Shown here one piece after another: positions 33,216-40,854 of a stretch of 64,000 nt of DNA. The first letter of the stretch is position 1. Every line of letters starts with the position of its first letter. Source of the DNA: Methylobacterium mesophilicum SR1.6/6 (GTDB taxonomy: Bacteria > Pseudomonadota > Alphaproteobacteria > Rhizobiales > Beijerinckiaceae); contig NZ_CP043538.1 of NCBI RefSeq assembly GCF_000364445.2, positions 999,612 through 1,063,611 of the forward strand. Direction: 5' to 3'. Made by a program: the position numbers and the translations under genes. The notes beneath the pieces were generated by a model. That model did not search any database and was not told where the DNA came from. It saw nothing but the letters and a program-made list of their open reading frames with translations.

Positions 33216-34841
33216 TCAGCCGGGGCGGCGGATCATGGGTGCCGGCACGCTCTCGATCATCACGTTGACGCAGGCCGGCAGGCCGCTGGCATGGGCGGCC
33301 TCCAGCGCCGCCGGGAGGTCGGCGGCCTCGGTGACCAGCGCGCCGAAACCGCCGAGCGCCTGGACCACCGCGTCGTAGCGGGTCGGGAGCAGGTCGCAGT
33401 GGCGCGTCCGCCCGGGGCCGTAGCTGCGCAGCTGGATCTGGTGCTCGGCGTTCCAGCGCGCGTCGTTGCCCACCACCGCGATGAACGGGATTCGATAGCG
33501 CACGGCGGTGTCGAACTCGGCCATGTGGAAGCCGAAGGTGCCGTCGCCCAGCACCGCGACCACCGGGGCGCCGGGGCGCTCCAGGGCGGCGGCGAGCGCG
33601 AAGGGGATCGACGCGCCGATCGTGCCCGAGACGCCGTTGATCAGCCGGCGCCCGCCGCGGACCAGGGCCTGCGGCCATTGCCCGATCTCGCCGCCGTCGC
33701 AGATCAGCGTGCCGTCGGGGTGGCGTTCCAGGAAGGCGTCGACCGCCCGGCACAGCTCCACCGGGTGCAGGCGCTGACCCGTCCCGTGGAAATCCGCCCA
33801 GGCGGGCGGCCGGTAGGCGAGGGCGGCCCGCGACTCCCGGTGCCAGGCGTCCCGGCGGGGGAGGGCGGTGGCGCGGGCGGTGAGCGCCGCCAGCACCGGC
33901 CGCGGATCGGCGAGGCCCGAGACCGCGAGGCGGTCGGCCGGCGCGCGGGCCAGCAGCGCCGGATCGGGATCGACGAGGGCGAAGCGGCAGTCGGGCGCGA
34001 GGGCGGGCGCCGCGCCGAAGCGCAGGGTGAAGTCGAGCGGCTTGCCGAGGAGCACGAGGAGGTCGGTCCGCGCCAGGACCTCGGCGAAGGCGCCGAGCGC
34101 CGGATCGTTGACCCCGCGCGGGCTCTCCATGCCGACGACCGGCAGGCCGAGAGTTTCTTCCAGCGTTGCCATGGCAGCCCGGCCGGAGGCGTCGCACAGC
34201 GCCGGGCCGCAGGCGATCAGCGGCCGTTCCGCCCCCGCGAGGGCGGCGAGGAGGTCGGCCACGAGATCCGGCGCCGGCTCGGCGACCCGGATGGCGGCCG
34301 CGGCCCGGTCCGGGATCCGCACCGAGGCGGCGGGGACGGCCGTGTCCAGCAGGTCGACCGGCAGGCTCAGATGGACCGGGCCGGGCCGCCCCTCCCGGGC
34401 GATCCGGAAGGCCCGGGCGAGGTCCGGCCCGAGGGCGGCGACCGACCCGGCGGTCCAGGCGGCCTTGGTCATCGGCCGGGCGATGTCGGCCTGGGCCAGT
34501 TCCTGGAAGGCGCCGCGCCCGAGCTCCGACAGGCCCGCATGGCCGGAGAGCAGCAGGACCGGCGACTCGGCCGCGAGCGCCGTGGTGAGCGCCGCCGCGC
34601 CGTTGGTGTGGCCCTGCCCACCGGTCACCAGGGCGACGCCGACCTCGCCGGTCAGCCGGCCCCAGGCGTCGGCTATGTGGACGCAGGCCGCCTCCTGGCG
34701 GGTGTGGACGAGGCTGATCCCGGTCTCCAGCAGGGCGTCGAAGACCGGCATGATGTGGTTGCCGGAGAGTGTGAAGATCCGGGTGACGCCGAGCGCCTCC
34801 AGGGTCCGGGCCACGATGTCGGCGCCGCGCAGGGTCTGCAT
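33216..34841 (-). CDS. Thiamine diphosphate-dependent enzyme (acetolactate synthase-like)
   Basis: A 541-residue protein with the three-domain ThDP enzyme layout. The activating Glu is in Thr-Arg-Gln-Glu-Ala-Ala-Cys near residue 50. The ThDP/Mg motif is Gly-Asp-Gly-Thr-Phe ending in Val-Val-Gly-Asn-Asp near residues 430-460. Relatives include acetolactate synthase, benzoylformate decarboxylase, sulfoacetaldehyde acetyltransferase and sulfopyruvate decarboxylase; the last is normally two short subunits. Here it is translated with fumarate reductase- and fumarase-like genes next to a sulfolactate operon, so decarboxylation of sulfopyruvate is one idea. Family certain, substrate unknown. Confidence 0.85.
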   Translation of the reverse strand: MQTLRGADIVARTLEALGVTRIFTLSGNHIMPVFDALLETGISLVHTRQEAACVHIADAWGRLTGEVGVALVTGGQGHTNGAAALTTALAAESPVLLLSGHAGLSELGRGAFQELAQADIARPMTKAAWTAGSVAALGPDLARAFRIAREGRPGPVHLSLPVDLLDTAVPAASVRIPDRAAAAIRVAEPAPDLVADLLAALAGAERPLIACGPALCDASGRAAMATLEETLGLPVVGMESPRGVNDPALGAFAEVLARTDLLVLLGKPLDFTLRFGAAPALAPDCRFALVDPDPALLARAPADRLAVSGLADPRPVLAALTARATALPRRDAWHRESRAALAYRPPAWADFHGTGQRLHPVELCRAVDAFLERHPDGTLICDGGEIGQWPQALVRGGRRLINGVSGTIGASIPFALAAALERPGAPVVAVLGDGTFGFHMAEFDTAVRYRIPFIAVVGNDARWNAEHQIQLRSYGPGRTRHCDLLPTRYDAVVQALGGFGALVTEAADLPAALEAAHASGLPACVNVMIESVPAPMIRRPG

Positions 34842-34854
34842 GGTTCAAGCCACC

Positions 34855-36579
34855 TCAGGCGGCCGCGTCGAGGAGGGAGCCCCCCGGCCGGACATGGGTG
34901 AAGTGCACCGGCTCCATCGCGAGGTCGAGGGCGCCGCCGCGCTGGCGCACCACGGTGAAGTGCGAGGTCGCGAGATCCGAGGCCTCCGGGAAATCCTCGC
35001 GGAAATGGGCGCCGCGGCTGTCGGTGCGGGCGAGCGCCGCCCGGGCGACGGCCTGCGAGACCAGGACGAGGTTCTCGAGGTTCAGCCGGTCCATCCAGGT
35101 GAGCGCGTAGCGGCGGTCGCCGTCCGGCGCGCCGGCCTGGGCGACCGCGTCGGAGAGCCCGTCGAGGGTGGCGAGCGCCCTTGTGAGGCCGGCCGCGTCC
35201 CGCAGGATGCCGACATCGGCCCACATCGTCTCGTAGAGCGCCTCGCGGATCTCCGGCAGCGACTCCGCCGGCCGGCCGAGCGGGCCGTAGGCGCGGGCGA
35301 GGCCCGCCTCGATGGCGGCGGGATCGGGCTCGGCGAGGCGCCCCTCGCGCCGCACGGCCCGCGCCATGGACTGGCCGGCCAAGCCTCCGAACACCGTGGA
35401 GTTCGCCACGCCGTTGCCGCCCAGCCGGTTCGCCCCGTGGACGCCGCCGGTATCCTCGCCGGCAGCGTAAAGGCGCGGCAGCGCCGTGGTGCAGTCGACC
35501 GCGAACTGGAGGCCGCCCATCATGTAATGGGCCGTGGGGATGACCTCGACGAGCCCGCCCGCGAGATCGAAGCCGCAATCGGCGCAGCGCTCGACCATGC
35601 CCTTGAACCGGCGGCGCACGTCGTCGGGACCGAGGTGGCTCATCTGGATGTGGACGCCCCCGCTCGGCGTGGCGAAGCCCTCACGCAGCCGCCGCATGAT
35701 CGAGCGGCTGACCACGTCCCGGGTCGCCCGCTCGGCCCGCGGGTCGTAGGCCTCCATGAAGCGCTGGCCGGTGGAATCGAGGAGCCAGCCGCCGGCCCCG
35801 CGCAGGCCCTCCTCCAGCACCGTCCCGGTCATGCGGGTGCCGGCGCCGGCGAGCAGCCCGGTCGGGTGGAACTGCACCATCTCCATGTCGCGCAACGGCA
35901 GCCCGGCGCGCAAAGCCATGGCGAGCCCGTCGCAGGACTTGTCGCCGGACGGCGTGTGGTACTTGTACATGGTCGGCCCGCCGCCGGTGGCGAGCAGCAC
36001 GGCCTTCGCCCGCACCAGCTTCGGTTCGCCGGTGCGCATGTCGAGCATCAGCACGCCCGCCAGCCCCGACCCGTCCCGGGCGGGGATCAGCTCCAGGGCG
36101 CGATGATCCTCCAGGCGGCGCACGTCCCGGCGCCAGACCTGCTCGGACAGGCGGTTGATGATCTCGATGCCGGTGAGGTCGCCCTTGTGCACCGTCCGGT
36201 CGAAGGTCTGGCCGGCGAAGGCCTTCTGGTGGACGCTGCCGTCCGGGTTGCGGTCGAAGAAGCAGCCGAGCTCGGTCTCCATCTCGCGGATCCGCACCTG
36301 CGCCTCGGTGACGAGCGTCCAGGCGAGTCCCTGGTCGTTCAGCCACTTGCCGCCCTCGATCGTGTCCATGAAGTGCCGCTCGACCGAGTCGCCCGGCGCC
36401 AGCGCCACGTTGTAGCCGCCCTGGACCATGCGGGTGCAGCCGCATTTCCCCAGCAGACCCTTCACCGCGACGGTGACGTCGAGGTCCGGCGCGACCTTCT
36501 TGGCGTGGAGCGCCGCGAACAGCCCGGCCCCGCCGGAGCCGAGGATCAGGATGTCGGTCTCGACCTGTTCGGGGCTCAT
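34855..36579 (-). CDS. Succinate dehydrogenase/fumarate reductase-type flavoprotein subunit
   Basis: A 574-residue SdhA/FrdA homologue. FAD fold Gly-Ser-Gly-Gly-Ala-Gly is at 14-19. The covalent-FAD His-Thr of classical enzymes is Cys48-Thr49. His-Pro-Thr-Gly begins at H238, the proton-shuttle Arg is R287, and H351 and R385 match the second carboxylate site. The segment equivalent to Thr-Glu-Gly is Glu256-Glu257-Gly, after an insert of about six residues. ATG 36579 overlaps the fumarase-like beta gene by four bases. With 38812-39564, 38486-38815 and 38112-38489 it completes a membrane-bound complex. I infer oxidation of a succinate analogue. Confidence 0.9.
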   Translation of the reverse strand: MSPEQVETDILILGSGGAGLFAALHAKKVAPDLDVTVAVKGLLGKCGCTRMVQGGYNVALAPGDSVERHFMDTIEGGKWLNDQGLAWTLVTEAQVRIREMETELGCFFDRNPDGSVHQKAFAGQTFDRTVHKGDLTGIEIINRLSEQVWRRDVRRLEDHRALELIPARDGSGLAGVLMLDMRTGEPKLVRAKAVLLATGGGPTMYKYHTPSGDKSCDGLAMALRAGLPLRDMEMVQFHPTGLLAGAGTRMTGTVLEEGLRGAGGWLLDSTGQRFMEAYDPRAERATRDVVSRSIMRRLREGFATPSGGVHIQMSHLGPDDVRRRFKGMVERCADCGFDLAGGLVEVIPTAHYMMGGLQFAVDCTTALPRLYAAGEDTGGVHGANRLGGNGVANSTVFGGLAGQSMARAVRREGRLAEPDPAAIEAGLARAYGPLGRPAESLPEIREALYETMWADVGILRDAAGLTRALATLDGLSDAVAQAGAPDGDRRYALTWMDRLNLENLVLVSQAVARAALARTDSRGAHFREDFPEASDLATSHFTVVRQRGGALDLAMEPVHFTHVRPGGSLLDAAA

Positions 36580-37187
36580 CGGGCGTCCTCGAGGGAGGCG
36601 ATGACGGCGTCGCGCCGGGCGGCCACGTCGCGCTGGACGTCGGCGAAGAGCGAGCCGCCGTGGGAATCCATGCCGACCAGCAGCGGCCCGAAATCGCGGA
36701 TCGCGAACTGCCACAGGCTCTCGGGGTGGAGGTCGTCGAGATCGACGTCCACGATGGTCTCGATCCAGGTGGTCTCCAAAGCCGCCGCGCCGCCGACGAT
36801 CGCCAGGTAGGCGCCGCCGCGCCGGGCGAAGGCGTCGAGGGTCGCCGGACCCATGCCGCCCTTGCCGACGATGAGGCGCACGCCCTCGCGCTCCATCAGG
36901 GCGTCGGTGAAGCGCTCCATGCGCATCGACGTGGTGGTGCCGATGCAGAACGGCGCGAAGCCGACCGGCGCCTCGTTGGAGACCGGGACGCGGTGGACGT
37001 TCGGCGCGGTGTGGATCACCGCGTGGCCGTCGAGGTCGAGCCGGGTGCGGCGGTCCCGGTCGAACATGTGGATCAGGGTCGCGTCGCGGATGCCGAACAG
37101 CCAGCGCCGCAGGGTGACGGTGTCGCCGATCCGGAGCGCCCGGATCTCGGGCTCAGTGGCCGGCATGTCGAGGACGTGGTGGGCCAC
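36576..37187 (-). CDS. Class I fumarase-type hydro-lyase, beta subunit
   Basis: A 203-residue protein of the fumarase C-terminal/TtdB family. The core Gly-Lys-Gly-Gly-Met-Gly near residue 108 and the Ala-Pro-Asn-Val-His-Arg-Val and Pro-Phe-Cys-Ile-Gly-Thr-Thr-Thr segments are typical. It pairs with the alpha subunit encoded 10 bases upstream to form an oxygen-sensitive [4Fe-4S] hydratase for fumarate, tartrate or mesaconate-like acids. It overlaps the flavoprotein gene by four bases, so dehydrogenation and hydration are linked in one operon. Confidence 0.9.
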   Translation of the reverse strand: MAHHVLDMPATEPEIRALRIGDTVTLRRWLFGIRDATLIHMFDRDRRTRLDLDGHAVIHTAPNVHRVPVSNEAPVGFAPFCIGTTTSMRMERFTDALMEREGVRLIVGKGGMGPATLDAFARRGGAYLAIVGGAAALETTWIETIVDVDLDDLHPESLWQFAIRDFGPLLVGMDSHGGSLFADVQRDVAARRDAVIASLEDAR

Positions 37188-37197
37188 GGTCTGCTCC

Positions 37198-38070
37198 TCA
37201 ATCGAACGCGATGCCGCCGGGCGTGAGCGTCGCGCGGGCGCGGCGGGCGGAGTGGCACTGGATGTTCACGGCGACCGGGTTCTGGGTGATGTGGGTCGCG
37301 GCGAGCTCGACATGGACGGCGAAGCTCGTCGACCGGCCCCCGAGCCCCTGCGGGCCGATGCCGAGCTCGTTCACCGCCCGCGACAGCTCGGCCTCGATCC
37401 GGGCGCCTTCGGGATCGGAGCAGACCGAGCGCAGCGGCCGGGTCGCCGCCACCTTGGCCAGATGCATGCACAGGTCGGAGGTGCCGCCGAGCCCGACGCC
37501 CACGATGGTCGGCGGGCAGACCCGGCCGCCCAGCTCGATCACCCGGTCGATGACGAAGCGCTTGGCCGCGCCGATCCCGTCCGAGGGCAGCAGCATCTGC
37601 AGGAACGAGCCGTTCTCGGAGCCGGAGCCCTTCGGGATCATCTCCACCGCCACGGTCTCGGGCCGGTCGTCGAAGTCGACGTGGATGATCGGCACGCGGA
37701 TGCCGCAGGAGGTCTGCTCGTTCTTGCGGGTGATCGGGTGGACCACCGAGGAGCGTAAGGAAAACTCCTTCGTGGCCCGTTCGCAGCCGCGCCGGATCGC
37801 GGCCTTCAGGGCGGCGCCGTCGACGCGCACGTCGGCGCCGATGACGACGTTGTAGATCGGGATGCCGGTATCCTGGCAGAGGATATTTTTCGTGCGCTCC
37901 GCGACCGCGACGTTCTCCACCATCGTGTCGAGGATGGCGCGGCCGGTGGCGCTGGTCTCGGCCCGCTGCAGGTCGGCGAAGCCGGCCTTGATGTCGGGGG
38001 GCAGGATCTTCAGGGCGCGGACGTAGAGGTCGCGGCAGACCTCCTCGAATTCGCGGATGTCGAGATCCAT
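37198..38070 (-). CDS. Class I fumarase-type hydro-lyase, alpha subunit
   Basis: A 290-residue protein of the TtdA/fumarase N-terminal family. Three candidate cluster cysteines are visible: Leu-Cys-Gln-Asp-Thr-Gly (C65), Arg-Val-Cys-Pro-Pro-Thr and Ile-Gln-Cys-His-Ser-Ala-Arg-Arg. I start at ATG 38070; the frame upstream runs through the membrane-anchor region and has no family resemblance. Chemical role: reversible addition of water to a trans-enedioate. In this operon a sulfonated substrate such as 3-sulfoacrylate is proposed, but mesaconate or fumarate cannot be excluded. Confidence 0.9.
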   Translation of the reverse strand: MDLDIREFEEVCRDLYVRALKILPPDIKAGFADLQRAETSATGRAILDTMVENVAVAERTKNILCQDTGIPIYNVVIGADVRVDGAALKAAIRRGCERATKEFSLRSSVVHPITRKNEQTSCGIRVPIIHVDFDDRPETVAVEMIPKGSGSENGSFLQMLLPSDGIGAAKRFVIDRVIELGGRVCPPTIVGVGLGGTSDLCMHLAKVAATRPLRSVCSDPEGARIEAELSRAVNELGIGPQGLGGRSTSFAVHVELAATHITQNPVAVNIQCHSARRARATLTPGGIAFD

Positions 38071-38111
38071 GGCGGGTCTCCGCTGGCGAGGACGATGGGC
38101 AGGGGCGACGG

Positions 38112-38489
38112 TCAGGCCCCGCTCAGGAGGAACAGCAGGCCGACCGCGAAGGCGGTGGCGAGGCAGCCCGACACGACGAGCGCATTGCGCTCGCGGAAGC
38201 GCAGCCACTCGATGGCGAGGACCCGCAGGCCGAGCGCCATGTGGACGGCCAGCGCGCAGACGAGGCCCCATTCGGCCGTGCGGACGAAGCCGTTATGGGT
38301 GAGGCCGAGGAAGCTCTCGAGCCGGTCGGCGCCCTGGAGCGCGGTGCCGAGCGCGATGAAGTGCATCGGCAGGAACAGCGCGAGGGCGATGCCCGAGAGC
38401 CGGTGGATCAGCGCGGCGGCGAAGCCGGGCCTGCGCAGGGACGCGCGGGTGATGCCGGTCCGCCCGGCCGTGGGCGTGGCGGTCCTCAT
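38112..38489 (-). CDS. Succinate dehydrogenase cytochrome b-type anchor subunit (SdhC-like)
   Basis: A 125-residue membrane protein with three hydrophobic helices. Ile-His-Arg-Leu-Ser-Gly near residue 29 is the SdhC signature at the quinone site; His in Leu-Pro-Met-His-Phe and Val-His-Met-Ala could bind haem. ATG 38489 overlaps the other anchor gene by four bases. It anchors the dehydrogenase and passes electrons to quinone. Confidence 0.85.
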   Translation of the reverse strand: MRTATPTAGRTGITRASLRRPGFAAALIHRLSGIALALFLPMHFIALGTALQGADRLESFLGLTHNGFVRTAEWGLVCALAVHMALGLRVLAIEWLRFRERNALVVSGCLATAFAVGLLFLLSGA

Positions 38490-38815
38490 GCCACGTACAC
38501 CGCGACTGCCGCCCGCAGGCCCAGACCGGCGAGCAGGGCCGAGAGAGCGATCATGGCGAGATCGAGGGAGCGGCCGCGCCAGCCGGTCCACTCGCGCAGG
38601 ATGCTGCGCAGGCCGATCGGGGCGTGGATCGCGGCGGCCAGAACGAAGACCGCGTAGAACAGCAGGAAAGCGAGGTTGCCGTGCGTCCGGCCCAGGATCT
38701 CGCCCGCCGTGAGCCCGCCGCGCACCGCGTAGAGGATCGTGCCGAGATGGACCGCGACCGTGACCGCCAGGATCGCCGCGGTGCCGCGCTGGGCGAGGTA
38801 AAGGAGCGGGCTCAT
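38486..38815 (-). CDS. Succinate dehydrogenase membrane anchor subunit (SdhD-like)
   Basis: A 109-residue protein with three hydrophobic helices. The C-terminal helix entry Ile-His-Ala-Pro-Ile-Gly-Leu-Arg-Ser-Ile-Leu-Arg-Glu matches the SdhD/SdhC family pattern, with the His as a haem candidate. It overlaps the iron-sulfur subunit gene and the other anchor gene by four bases each. Which of the two anchors corresponds to C or D is not certain. Confidence 0.82.
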   Translation of the reverse strand: MSPLLYLAQRGTAAILAVTVAVHLGTILYAVRGGLTAGEILGRTHGNLAFLLFYAVFVLAAAIHAPIGLRSILREWTGWRGRSLDLAMIALSALLAGLGLRAAVAVYVA

Positions 38816-39564
38816 CCGCGCCTCCAGAACCGGCGCAGCGCCGCCTTGCCGGTCTCACGCTTCAGGCCCGCGATCGAGAAGGTCGGGCTCAGGCCTTTCG
38901 GGCAATGCTCGGTGCAGCTCATGTGGCTGTGGCAGGAATGGCAGCCGGCATCGCCCGCCACGGCGGCGAGCCGATCCCGGTCGCGGTCGCGCACGTCGTT
39001 GACCAGCGTCCAGGCCCGGTTGAGGGCCGCCGGCCCCAGATAGTCGGGGCTCCACGTCACCAGATCGCAGGCGGCGTGGCAGACGCCGCAATTGATGCAC
39101 TCGATGCCGGCATCGACCTCCTGGCGGGCGGGCGAATCCGGCGCGACCGTCGCGAAATCGTCGGGCGGGTTCTCGCCCGGCTCGAAATAGCCGTGGGCCC
39201 GGCGCCACTTCTCGAAGAAGGGCTCCATGTCGACCGCGAGATCCTTCACCACCGGCAGGTTGCGCAGGGGCTCGAGGGTCAGCACCCCGTCCGGCGCCAC
39301 CGCGGCGACCCGGGTGCGGCAGGTCCAGCGCGGACGCCCGTTCACCGTCATGCCGCAGGAGCCGCACATGCCGACCCGGCAGGCGAAGCGGTAGGCGAGC
39401 GTCGGGTCCTGGTCGCGCTGGATCTCGGTGACGACGTCGAGCACCGTCTGGTTGGCCCGGCGCGGCACCACGTAGTCCGCGACCCCATCGCCCCGCTGGA
39501 CCCGCACCCGCAGCGCCTCGGTCGCGCTCTGCCCGACGGCGGCATGATCGACGGGGGCCGTCAC
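38812..39564 (-). CDS. Succinate dehydrogenase/fumarate reductase iron-sulfur subunit
   Basis: A 250-residue SdhB homologue. The [2Fe-2S] ligands are Cys-Arg-Val-Gly-Met-Cys-Gly-Ser-Cys plus a later Cys (Arg-Trp-Thr-Cys). The ferredoxin-like part has Cys-Ile-Asn-Cys-Gly-Val-Cys and Cys-His-Ser-His-Met-Ser-Cys-Thr-Glu-His-Cys-Pro. The GTG at 39564 has GGAGG upstream and overlaps the binding-protein stop by four bases (GTGA); the frame upstream is a shadow of that gene. It carries electrons from the flavin to the membrane anchors. Confidence 0.92.
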   Translation of the reverse strand: MTAPVDHAAVGQSATEALRVRVQRGDGVADYVVPRRANQTVLDVVTEIQRDQDPTLAYRFACRVGMCGSCGMTVNGRPRWTCRTRVAAVAPDGVLTLEPLRNLPVVKDLAVDMEPFFEKWRRAHGYFEPGENPPDDFATVAPDSPARQEVDAGIECINCGVCHAACDLVTWSPDYLGPAALNRAWTLVNDVRDRDRDRLAAVAGDAGCHSCHSHMSCTEHCPKGLSPTFSIAGLKRETGKAALRRFWRRG

Positions 39565-40583
39565 CGCGTGGCCTCCTTCGGGGCATCGCCCGTCGCCGGC
39601 GCGGGGAAGAACAGCTCGGCGTCGCTGGAGGCCGTGGCGGAGACCAGTCCGGCGCGGTTCATGTACGCGAGATAGTCGGTCATGCGCTGGGGCTTGGTGG
39701 TCCAGACATTCTGCGGGGCGCGGATGAGGGCTTCCGCCTCCTCCGGCGAGATCTTCGCGCCTTCCGCCTTGATCCAGAGCGCCGCGGCCTTCGCGGGATC
39801 GTCCCGGATCAGCTTCAGGCTGTCCTCCAGGGCCGCCAGGAAGGACGCGGTGACCTTGGGATTGGCCGTGACGAAGCGGCCGGAGGCCCAGACGAGGTTG
39901 AAAGTGTGGGGACCGCCCATGACGTCGTAGCTGTCGAGCACCTTGTGCGCCCGCGGGTCCTTCAGCTCCATCTCCTGGAAGGGCGGGGAGCCGAAATGCG
40001 CCGTGATCTCCGAGCGCCCCCCCATCAGGGCGGTCTGCGCGTCGGGGTGCCCCATCGAGACGGTGAGCGGATCGAGCTTGGCCTGCTGGCCGGGCCCGAA
40101 GGCCTTCTCGGCGGCCATCTGCAGGGTGATCGCCTGGATCGAGGTCTTGGCGGTCGGCAGCGCGATCTTGTCCTGGGGGCCGAAATCCTTGATCGACTTG
40201 ACCGCAGGATTGGTGGTCACCAGCCAGAGCGGCATCGCGTTCAGCGCCGCCACGCCCTTGACCTTGATGTTCCCCTGGGTCCGGCCCCAGATCGTCAGGA
40301 ACGGCCCCACGCCGCCGGAGGCGAAGTCGAGGTTGCCGGAGAGCAGGGCCTCGTTCATCCCCGAGCCGCCGGTGAACCGCAGCCACTCGGCCTTCAGGTC
40401 GAGGCCTCGCCCCTTGGCCTGCTTTTCGAGCAGCCCCTCCTCCTCCATCACCGTCAGAGGCAGGTAGGAGATCCCGAACTGTTTCGCGAGTCGGACGGTC
40501 GAGACCTCGGCGCGGGCGGCACCGATCGTCACGCACAGGGCCGCGACTGTCCCGATGAGCCGGATGATGCCCCGTGCCGTCAT
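39561..40583 (-). CDS. Taurine/sulfonate-type ABC binding protein, copy 1
   Basis: A 340-residue periplasmic binding protein of the TauA/SsuA/NMT1 type, with a Sec signal ending Ala-Arg-Ala. It is a clear paralogue of the protein at 32191 (shared Glu-Glu-Gly-Leu-Leu, His-Pro-Asp-Ala-Gln-Thr-Ala-Leu-Met-Gly-Gly, Thr-Phe-Asn-Leu-Val-Trp-Ala-Ser). ATG 40583 has GAGGAA upstream; an extension to 40679 would read across the promoter. It opens the operon that encodes the dehydrogenase and hydratase, and its permease and ATPase are likely those at 40855-42543. Confidence 0.9.
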   Translation of the reverse strand: MTARGIIRLIGTVAALCVTIGAARAEVSTVRLAKQFGISYLPLTVMEEEGLLEKQAKGRGLDLKAEWLRFTGGSGMNEALLSGNLDFASGGVGPFLTIWGRTQGNIKVKGVAALNAMPLWLVTTNPAVKSIKDFGPQDKIALPTAKTSIQAITLQMAAEKAFGPGQQAKLDPLTVSMGHPDAQTALMGGRSEITAHFGSPPFQEMELKDPRAHKVLDSYDVMGGPHTFNLVWASGRFVTANPKVTASFLAALEDSLKLIRDDPAKAAALWIKAEGAKISPEEAEALIRAPQNVWTTKPQRMTDYLAYMNRAGLVSATASSDAELFFPAPATGDAPKEATR

Positions 40584-40681
40584 GGCGTTCCTCACCAGTT
40601 GTTGCGCCGCTCTCGTCTCTCGCGAGTTCGTCGGCGTCGGGTCGAGGATACGCCCGGCGCGAAGTCTGTCAACACTCATGT

Positions 40682-40695
40682 GTCATATACATGAC
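40682..40695. promoter_or_regulatory. Imperfect palindrome upstream of the dehydrogenase/hydratase operon
   Basis: GTCATATACATGAC pairs with itself in 12 of 14 positions. It is 99 bases before the first gene. The GTC...GAC ends and A/T-rich TATA core resemble the sites at 30835 and 31314. I infer the same regulator, linking both operons. Confidence 0.55.
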
Positions 40696-40854
40696 TTGCC
40701 GCAGCCGAAGGCGGGGAGGGCGCCCGATTGCGCGCGATCGTCCGTGGATGGACTGAGCGGAGGCGCGCCTTCGGAACGGCTCGACGCGCGCGCCGCGAAG
40801 TCATCGCGCGCGGAATGCGACGTACGCGCCCGACGATCGGCCTGCTCCCGCCGC

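Noticed and set aside
33216..34841. ThDP enzyme as sulfoacetaldehyde acetyltransferase (Xsc)
   Set aside because: Shorter than Xsc proteins as I recall them and without a neighbouring phosphate acetyltransferase gene, so this name was not given.
33868..36810. Open frame of 980 codons on the plus strand opposite the ThDP enzyme and flavoprotein genes
   Set aside because: Low-complexity Arg/Ala/Gly-rich translation, antisense to clear genes.
34855..39564. The Sdh-like genes as the housekeeping succinate dehydrogenase
   Set aside because: The linkage to a class I fumarase pair, ThDP enzyme and taurine-type binding proteins, and the changed flavin and substrate residues, argue against the TCA-cycle enzyme; the usual sdhCDAB gene order is also absent.
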